Shown: positions 52,601 through 62,900 of the stretch, piece by piece | How positions within the stretch are numbered: the first letter of the stretch is position 1 | How the letters are laid out: every line of letters starts with the position of its first letter | Source: Charina bottae | Taxonomy: Eukaryota; Chordata; Lepidosauria; Squamata; Charinaidae | DNA: 64,000 bases | Assembly: GCA_023362775.1 (NCBI GenBank) | Contig: JALMGJ010000012.1 | Span: 21,031,001 to 21,095,000, forward strand | Direction of reading: 5' to 3' | Translations under genes and position numbers: made by a program | Notes under the pieces: model-generated | What the model was told of the DNA's origin: nothing | The model's input: only the letters and a program-made list of their open reading frames with translations | Databases searched by the model: none

Positions 52601-55600
52601 TTGAGGAAACTGATGTTTAGCTCTAAGAGGGGAATATGATAGTATTTTTCAAGTCCTTAAAAGGGGTGTACGCAGAAGAAGATCAAGATCAGTTTTCTGT
52701 CAGTCTCCTCAAAAAGCAAAGAAAATGGTCTTAAATTGCAGGAAATTAGATTCTGGTTGAAAAGCAGAATGAGCAAGGCAACGGGCTAGAAACCAGGAGA
52801 CTGTGAGTTCTAGTCCTGCCTTAGGCATGAAAGCCGGCTGGGTGACCTTGGGCCAGTCCCTGTCTCTCAGCCCTAGGAAGGAGCCAATGGCAAACCAGGA
52901 GACTGAGAGTTCTAGTCCCGCCTTAGGCATGGAAGCCGGCTGGGTGACCTTGGGCCAGTCCCTCTCTCTCAACCCTAGGAAGGAGCCAATGGCAAAGCAG
53001 GAGACTGAGAGTTCTAGTCCCGCCTTAGGCCTGAAAGCCGGCTGGGTGACCTTGGGCCAGTCCCTGTCTCTCAGCCCTAGGAAGGAGCCAATAGCAAACC
53101 AGGAGACTGTGAGTTCTAGTCCCGCCTTGGGCATGAAAGCCGGCTGGGTGACCTTGGGCCAGTCACTCTCTCTCAGCCCGACTCACCTCACAGGGTTGCT
53201 GTTGTGGGGAAAATAGGAGGAGGAAGGAGTAATAGGTATGTTTGCCACCTTGAGCTATTTATAAAAATAATAAAGGCGGGATAGAAAATAAATAGACAGA
53301 CAGACATTGGAACCAGCTGCCCAGAGAGGTGGTGGGCTCCCCTTTGTGGGAAGTTTTTGAACAGTGGCTGGACAGTTCTCCATGGGGATGCCTTAAACTG
53401 GATTCCTGCACTGAGGAGATTGTTGGACCTGATGGCCTCAGTGGATCCTTTCAGTTCTAAGATTCTCTGAACCTGCCAAAGCTTTGAATCCATTGGGGTT
53501 CAAAGATGGGCAGACTAATCAATCCAGAGCTCCCCAAATGCTACTGGGTCTTACAGTTACCCCACTGAAAAGGCCTGCTGATACCATGGGAGGTGATTGA
53601 GCTGAATTCCTTGGCCAGGAAAAGTTTAGTAGGTTGCTGAAATCTGGGAGATCAAATGGAGTCTGTTGAGTGCAAGTCGCCATTTTCCTTAAAGTGACCC
53701 AGTGATACATGCTGTCTAGGGGTGTGTGTGTGTGTGTACTTTGTGTTTAGCAAATAACAATTCTATTTGTATCTTTGCAGGAGAGGTTTACGTGTCTGAT
53801 CGAGAAGGATGTGACAGCACAGGTGACGGGACACAGGAGAAACCTTTCAAAACAGCTTTGCAGGTATCTTCGATTGATCTTATTTTTCTGGATGGGTTTC
53901 ATGTCAAGATAAGCATCTCATTTTCCAGGGAACTAATGTTTTTACCCAATCAATTAATTTACTTGCCCCATTTTATTCCCAGTTTTCAGGCCAACGTTTC
54001 CCAAAGTTACTTTCTCTGTACAAAATATTTAGTGCAGTGCTCATGCAGGCATCACAAAAAGTAGCACAGGAAGGAATGTGCTGATAGATGTGTTGGGACC
54101 AGCTTGTTACTCCTAAATTAAATCACCCAAAAAGACAATTTTGGGGGAAGGACTACTATTGCACATATTATCAGATATCCCTTAACCCTGGTACAGGTCC
54201 ACCGGCTGTATCTGATATTTAGCCCCAAGTCTGGATGGAAAAAATCAGGGGACTACTATTCTAAAAAATTTACTTAACCAACCACATTTTTAGGCTGCCT
54301 AATAACTAAAGTTTTCTGGTGATAAGCACATAAATACATATAACAGCACAATTTACACAAGACGACTAAGGAAAAAAAGTGTTAAAATCAAAATGAAACT
54401 TGAGTCTGCCTTTCTCTGCTGTGTGTGAATGAAACATAAGGTGGGTATTGTTGAGTTGAATGTGATTCCCAAGACTTCATGGACATATACATGTAGTTTT
54501 CTTGATAACAAAACAGTAATGGTTTACTGTTGCCTACATCATGGACATTTTTTCTGTTTCCCAGTCTAATGGATTATCTTGGAGTTTCTGGGTTAGTTTC
54601 CATCCCAGTACTAACCAGACCCTAGGAACGAAAAATGCAAGAGGCAAGATTAGTTTGATATGATTAAGGGGGAAAAAAACTAATTGCCTAAGAGAGAAAG
54701 AACCAAATTTGGGCTTTGAAGAGTTTTTTTTAAAGAATTTTATTGAGTTTAAAGCAAAGATAAAAACTACAAAAAAGAAAAAAACTACAAAAAGAAAAAA
54801 GAAAACTAAAAAAGTGAGAAACACAAGAAAAAAGAATTTTTTGAACATTACATAGAAAGGTGACTTCCGACTTTCAACAGGAAGAATATACAGCAATTTC
54901 CATAATCCATCCCTTACTCTATATCAAACCAAGATCACATTATTTCTATAAATCCTTCGGCTTAGAGTTTTTCAAATGAACTGCATTTTGACAGGTTGAA
55001 TGGACCTGACCTTTCTTTGGAGTAAATGCCCCAGTGCAAACATGCAGTGTGTAACCAGGGTTGTGCAATGTGTAACCTGCAATGGGTAACCAGTAATGTG
55101 AACTTTCAGGAAAAAGTTGGTCCAGTGATAAATTATAGCAGTGTTTGTGAGAAAATCTAGGTAGTTTGCTAGGTACAAACAATTCATCTTGTGAGAATCC
55201 AGCACGTAGGATTTTTTAAAGTTACTAAAATTAAATACATTTTATCTATTAATAAAGAAAATCCTTAACACTTTAGGAATAGGTGTCTTAAAAAAATAAC
55301 TCAATAACTAATTGTCCTTTTTTTTATTATTTCAAAGGCTTTGATATCTACTGGAAAGGAACCATTTCCTACTATCTATGTAGACTCACAAAAAGAAAAC
55401 CAGGTTGGTGAAACAAATAATTACCATCTTTTCCAGAAGCACCAAAAATATTGGTGAGCAGTTCAGAAACTAACAAGCATGAATGCATCACTAATTTCCG
55501 AAATTCACAAGATGCAATTGTGGTCTCAGCTTGGATGGTTTTAAAATTGGGGTCTTAAATTAACTCATGGAAAAACAATTTTAATTATTAAAACAGAGAC

Positions 55601-56890
55601 TTGCTACAACATGTTGAAGTGTGGAATGTGGCTATTGTTTTCTCAAGATAGGCATAGGGAATATATTTTGTTCCCTCTCTTGCCCTCTTCATTTTCTGAT
55701 CTCTTCCCAAAGTTTCCCTCTGTTCTGTTGAGCATGCAACTCATTAGTACAGAGCTTTCCAAACTGTGTGTCGGGACATGTTGGTGTGTCGGCTGCAGTG
55801 TCTGGGTGTGTCATGGCTGCTGCTGATTCCTGGCTTTCACGCAGGTCCTAGTGCCTGCCTTGTGCCTTGCTGCCTCCAAACCAGCTGTGATTCCGCACAG
55901 GTCCTAGTGCCTGCCTTGTGCCCTGCTGCCTCCAAACCTGCTGTGATTCCGCGCAGGTCCTAGTGCCTGCCTTGTGCCCTGCTGCCTCCAAACCTGCTGT
56001 GATTCCGCGCAGGTCCTAGTGCCTGCCTTGTGCCCTGCTGTAAGAGTGTGTCGCGAAATGATGCATGTCTAAAAAGTGTGTCACCAACATGAAAAGTTTG
56101 GAAAGCTCTGCATTAGTATTTCATTTTTAATGGGGGGTGGGTTGAGATGCTGGGTATATTCGCAAATCATTGGGTGTCACCAATAACCAAAAGTTAGATC
56201 CCAGAACTTGCACAGGGTCTTATAGTTATATGCAAATTAGGAATGCATTCCAGATCTGCTGATCCATTTTGGCTCAGCCCCTGTTCAGCAAAACCAGAAC
56301 CTGGAATGCTTGGCCTGTTCCAAGTTTCAGCTGAAACAAAATTGAGGTGGACAAGCAGGACACGTCTGGTCCTCGTTGCTAATAAACATTTATTTAAGTA
56401 GTTTGCCCATAGGAGCCAGTAATTTGGAATGGTGGTGGTGATGATGATTCTCTGCTGTTGACACTTCTCTGTTCATCAGTGGCTACATAAGGAATGGCAC
56501 TTACTGCCTTGGCATTGGAAAAATGGGAATGGTGGTTGAATCAATGTTCATATTCCAGTTCCAACTGAATACCTGCTTCTGTGAAGCAGCAGCAGCAGCT
56601 AAAAGAGACTCCTTGCCAAAGTTAGAAATGGGATAGTGACTTAAGGTTTTTCTTGTCTGCCTCAAAAATCAGCCGTGTGACTCTCGTTTCTCTTTCAATC
56701 TGCCTAGAGATGGGAAAATATCTCCAAGAGCCAACTCAAAAATGTGAAAAAACTGTGGCAGAGAGAGCTACAGAAAAGTGAAGCCAGAGAAAAGAAAGAG
56801 GTAAGTTGGCAACTGGGACATCTCTGTCTGTCTTCTGAAATGCTCAAGGAGGAAGTGTTCTAGATGTTATTCTAATTTATTTATTGCAGC

Positions 56891-56941
<51 letters not shown>

Positions 56942-59900
56942 ATGAATCTGAACCTTCTGTGGCATCAAGTGATGTGGGAGTGAACCACTGTGGGTCAGTC
57001 CCCAAATTCACAGATTTCCATGCCACCTTACACCACAGGGATTCTTGCAAAGCATCAGCTGGGTTGAAGCATTGTCCTAAGCCATCATGGCATTTGTTTT
57101 CATTTAATGTGTTGTGTGAACCTTATCAAACCACAGATAAGCAAACCATGGCTTAATATAAACTGTGGACCCAGCCATCTGCTGATGCTTGCATAAACCA
57201 GCATTCCGAACCAGTGCTATTTCTAATCCCAGTGGAGGCTGCTTTAAATATAGTCCTCCTGGGGTGCCATCACAGACCTTTGTCTTCAGAGCTCTTGGCA
57301 GTGACAGCAGGGCTCTGAGTGTAACCATTAGAAAGGAAACGGTTGTCAAGAACCATCATGGTGTAACAAATACACTGGCTATTCAATGTCCGGTCCAAAT
57401 CTTCACTTATTCATTAAACTTGTAGGGAAACATCTGGCAAGTCACCACAGCTGGTTCAGACATCAAATGAAGCAATAATGTGATTTGTTTCCTTTTGGCT
57501 TACACTGAGGTGCAAAGCCATCCCTTGTGCCTTGTCATAATGTGACAACCGGCTTGCTGTGGCTGGAGTCACACTTCCTGCTAAGCTGGCCTTCCCCCAC
57601 TTGGCACCGTCCGGGTGTTGGACCAACTCCCAGAATTCTCTAGTGAGCAGGACCATCAGAGAACCCTGGGAGTTGAAGTCCACACATCTGAATGGCACCC
57701 AGGGAGGGAAGCCTCTAGTAACGCATGCTTTGTTTTAGTAAAGTTACAGTGGCCTCCTTCTCACATCAAGACGAGCCATACATCATAATTGATAAGTGTA
57801 ATGGTATGTGGGAATGACCTTGGGAGACGGGGTGGGGGGAGATGCTGCCTAGGGAACAATCAGATAAGAGGGGGCATAACCCGCAGCTGCATAGTGGAAA
57901 AAGAAAGAAACTCCCTAACTCATAGCTTTCCAAAGTGTGTGTTGTGACACACTACTGTGTCGCCTGCGGTGTCGTGTGTCGTGCGCAAACACGAAAGCGC
58001 TGATGGGGGGAACGGCGGCAGCGGCGCTGATTGGTAGGGTGCCGCTTCTTCCGGTTTCCCCCATCAGCGCTTCCGGGTTTGTGCGCGACACACCAGGACA
58101 CCGCAGGCCGCGCCGCCGCCATTGGTGTGTGTCGCCAACATGAAAAGTTTGGAAAGCTCTGCCCTAACTTATCAGGCTGTAAAAAGAGATGGTGGGAGAT
58201 TTGTACTTTCAGACTTGCAAGGTTTTGTTAATGTAGCCTTACAATAAAGTAGAATTAGCTCATCTGGTCGTGTTTCCTGTTATGGTCTACCTGGGAAGGC
58301 TGACATCAATCTAGTAAGTCTGAAAGTACAAATCTCTTGCCTTAGGGAGGTTACTTTCTGAGTGTCTTTCTCTTCCCATTATGCAGCTGTGGGCTATACC
58401 CCCTCTTATCTGATCATTCCCTAGGCAGCCTCCCCCCCCCCCCAGGTCATTCCCACACACCATTATAATAAGCCATAAACTATTATCTATAAGACAAAAC
58501 CTAACAAGACAGACAGCACTGTGAGATCAATGGCTGAATGGGAAATTGGACCTGGGTCTCCCGAGTTCTAATTCAACTCCCAAATCTCTATACCAGGGGT
58601 ACCCAACCTTTTGGCACCAGGGACCAGTCGTCGAAGACAATTTTTCCACGGACCGGGGGGGAGGCGGGGTTTGCAGGGGGAGCCAATCGTGCGGACCGGG
58701 GGGCGGGGTTTGCAGGCAGGAGCCAATCGCGTGGACCGGGGGGTGGGGTTCGGAGACCCGTATGGCGGCCCGGTTCGTAACAGGCCGTGGACTGGTAGCG
58801 GTCTGTGGACTGGGGGTTGGGGACCCCTGCTCTATACCACTTCCATGTAATGGTCCGTATTCCACTGTAATTTAAACGCCAGGGCTCCCCATGAATTCAG
58901 CGATTCCAGACTGCAGCCCACTTGTTTTTATTCCCAAGTAGAGTGCAGGGCCAGGTACTCTTTTTTAATCAAATCCCCAAACCCAACCTATAGGCAGAAG
59001 ATTTGTTGCGCCGTGAAAAGAACTTAGAGGAAGCAAAGAAGATTATCGTTAAGAAAGATCCCAGCCTCCCAGAGCCCAAATGCGTGAGTAAAATCCTCAG
59101 GAAAACAAAGCAATATTATGAACTTGCTGTGGGAAAATGGTGTGTGTGGGGGGGTTAGCTTGGCTGCTCAGTGGGCAACATGGTTTCTTCAGGCCCCAGT
59201 TTGCCTCCATGTTCCTCCCTATCCCACCAGACTCTCTTAAATACTTTTAATTAACATAATTGACTAGGAAGCGGGGAGACTCTGGCATCATTCATGATTG
59301 CAGAATTTCTTCTGGGTCACATTATGTTGGGAAAGAGCATTTGGGGGACTAGATTTGTCTTTTAAATGGGAGTTTTGTGGTTGGCTGTGTCTCAATGGCA
59401 GCCCTTTGGTATATTGGTGCATCTCCTGTGGCACCCATTTTATGAGTGTGTATTTACACTATGCACCCCAAATTCCAGATCTACCCTGGCCCCAGACAGT
59501 TGCCTTCTCCTAGTTGTTCCAATGGGAGGGAGAGACCGAATTGCTATGCAGTTCTGTGTTGACTTTAGAGAACCACAGTCAAGTTTCCCCAGCTGATTCC
59601 AACAAATGTCTTGGGATTACAACTTCCAGAATTCCCAGCCAGGTAGTGGGACGTTGGGAGAGGTTTGCAAGAAACTGAATATGAAACCGCCTCTGCTCTC
59701 TCGGCACTCTCCAAGGGATGGTTGGCAGTGTTGGGATTTGCGTCATATTGGGGAAGGCTCTTCTAGTATATCTCTAGCTCTATAGCCCTTTCTAAAGGTA
59801 AAAACCCAGCTATATTGAAAGTAACCTCAAGAGGAAAGTAGTGCGCTTTCAGACCGAAGTGCTCACAGGCATTTAAAAAGTCAACTGTTTTGGAGCTCCA

Positions 59901-62900
59901 TCCCCTTTAAATGCAGCCACCATCTTGTCTCTACTTTTTTAGTCTTCCCCTTGTGGATGCCCCTGTTTACAGATTCTGAGCTCATGCTGGCAGTTACTCA
60001 AAGCAGATTAAAATCTGCCTGTGTTGATGCCCTGGAAATAACTGGATCTTATCCTGACAGCATGGCTGGATGGCCCAGGAGGGGTCTTGTACAGATTTAC
60101 TCAGAAAACTGTAATGGGGGGGGGGGGGGGGCTCTGTCGAATTCCTGCTGGGCCGTCTTTGCTGCATCACCTTGGCAGGGTGCCTTCTCAGGAGCTGCCA
60201 CACCAATCTTGCAGAGATTTAGAAAATCCATTTGCTAGCTTAGCCATTTTTTTCTCTGTAGCTGGAGCAAAGGCATAAAGCCGGGGGTGGGGGGGCAACC
60301 TTTTTTGAGGAACGCAAGGGCTCCAGCGGGAAGGGTGAAAGTGGAGCAGAAGCAGAATTTCCTTGAGGTTCAGATGTGACTGTCTGTGTGCCTTTAAAAT
60401 ATGCTAAGCCTATTTATTGGTTAGTTTTATATTCCACCTTGCTCAAGTTCAAGGTGGCTTACATGGCTCTTTCCCTTCATTTTATCCATAGAACAGCATA
60501 TAGCAGCCTTTCTCAACTTTTTGACCCCGGAGGAACCCTTGATATATCTTTCAGGCCTCGGGGAACCCCTGCACATTCAGGCTCAAATAGAGGCCAGAAG
60601 TTGCAAAATTATTATATTCGTTTCATGGGTAGGCCTGTATTACAGACATTAACAATGTTCTTAAGCTAAAAATAAAGAATGAAACTTACCTCTTTCATAT
60701 GAAGTTGCCCGAATTTCAAATAATTCTTTAAATAAATCGTGATCTCTCAGGGAACCCCTAGTGACCTCTCGCAGAACCCTCAGGTTCCACGGAACCCTGG
60801 TTGAGAAACCCTGTCCTAGTCAGTCACTGACAATTGAGACCAGGATTCACTTGGGGTGTTGAATCTCCAAGTCAAAAGCCAGCACGCAAAACATGGAAGA
60901 TTTGGAAGGAACAAGTAGTGAGTTTACAAGGCTTAATGCAGAGCTTTCCAAACTGTGTGTCGCGACACAAAAGTGTGTCGCCACACACAGCGTGGTGTGT
61001 CGCCACACCACCCAGAAGCGGCAGCGCGCACGTGCACGGCGGCCGCCATGCACGCGCGTGCCGCCGCACACACATCCCGTGCCGCCGCCGTGTGCGCGCG
61101 CCGCCCCCGCGCCGCCGCTGCCGCTGGTGTGTAACCAGCGGCGGCACTTTGGAAAGCCCTGGCTTAATGTAAGTCAAGAACTTGCTGATACAGTGTTGGT
61201 AGTGAAGTAAGTCATACTTAACTAATAATTAATTAATATTTGTACCAGAACGCCATTGTCACTACCTGTTTTGGCCACATTTCATAGTAGTTTTCTCATC
61301 TTTAAATATACCTATAATTTCCCTTTATCCTGCAGAAAGAGCATCTACTACAGTAGTCTTTAGTAGAGTCTAATTCAGAAACTCGAACCCTTTGTTCAGG
61401 TAGTTTATCGTTGCAAACATAAAACTACTTTTCTGCAGGACTTTGGGCTGGGACTGATATGTAATCTGTTGGTAGGAGGCACTGACTGGCAGTTTAATGT
61501 TTTATTGCATTTTATCTTTGATAGCCTAGATCAGCCTTTCTCAACCTTTTGACCCTAGAGGAACCCTTGAAATATTTTCCAGGCCTCAGGGAACCCCTGC
61601 ACATTCAGGCTCAAATATAGTCCAGAAGTTACAAAATTATTATATTCGTTTCATGTGTAGGTCTGTATATATGCACTATAAAAGGTAAAGGTTCCCCCCG
61701 CACATTTGTGCAGTCGTGTCCGACTCTAGGGGCCGGTGCTCATCTCCGTTTGTTAGCCGAAGAGCCAGCATTGTCCGAAGATGCTTCCACGGTCATGTGG
61801 CCGCATGACACACGTGGAACGCTGTTACCTACCCACCGAAGTGGTACCTATTCATCTACTTGCATTTGCATGCTTTCAAATTGCTAGGTTGGCAAGAGCT
61901 GGAGCTAGTGCGGGAGCTCACTCCGCACGCAGGGCTAGGGATTCGAACCTCCGAACGTGCGATCTTCCGATCGACAAGCCTGGTGTCTTACCCGCTGAGC
62001 CACCACGCCCCATATATGCACTAACAGTGTTCTTAAACTGAAAATAAAGAATGAAACTTACCTCTTTAATGTGAAGTTGCCTGAATTTGAAATAATTATT
62101 TTTTAAAATAAATCGTGATCTCTCAGGGAACCCCTAGTGACCTCTGGCGGAACCCTAGGGTGCCACAGAACCCTGATTGAGAAACCCTGGCATATAGTAT
62201 CCAAGTTGATTGATTTTTTTTCCTGGTGATTCTCTGTAACCATATGAGAGGGATGTGTATGTGTATCAGAAGATGTTCCTATTGTACTGTAGAAATTCCC
62301 TGATGCAAATTAGATTGATTTGCATAGGAAAGTCAACGTCTCTAGTTATGATAAAGAAGACTTCTGATGGTATGGCTGTTATTATGTCTGCCTGTGTAAT
62401 TAGCCTATGTAATTAATGAGAGAAATCATCTGATTCCTGTTTAGGGCAGTAGCATTTGAAGCATCAGCATCATGAGCTTTGAACAAGATGTTGAATAAAT
62501 TCCGGCTAGGAGAACATCAGTAACACAAGAGGCATTTGGCAGCCTGTCTCTTTATATATTAAATTACCTTTCTTTTTACAGGTGAAGATTCGTGCCCTGG
62601 AGGCCCACAGAGGGGAGAGAGTAAAGGTGTTTGGTTGGGTCCATAGATTGCGTAGGCAGGGTGAGTACCATCTAGGGTAGTGAAAGGGTTCTTCCTGAAG
62701 TTTTGAGTGTTTTGACGCTTGCAAGGGTCACTGATTCCCAACTAGGATAGTGAAGTTTGTTCACCCCATCTGCACCAGCTCTCTTGCGGTCTGCACGTTT
62801 GATGGAATACAAATTAGAGATGAATTGATGAAGGTAAATTGTCTATGCGCAGCCATATGGTGCCAAATTAGAAAACAAAAAAACTTTCCCAGGGAAACTA

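Larger units (their letters stand above)
60504..62189. mobile_element. Possible composite element: two family C copies bracketing 0.7 kb
   Basis: Family C copies at 60504-60813 and 61532-62189 (the latter with a SINE inside) lie in the same orientation. The outer edges carry identical 8-bp GCATATAG (60496-60503 and 62190-62197), while the inner flanks (tcctagtc and gcctagat) do not match these. See the finding. Confidence 0.6.

Noticed and set aside
52803..53216. 137-codon repetitive open frame ([20 protein letters not shown] repeats)
   Set aside because: Translation of a SINE with 102-bp tandem units. The same frame appears at 35405-35614 and 42254-42436 in other copies of the SINE, so it is not a protein gene.
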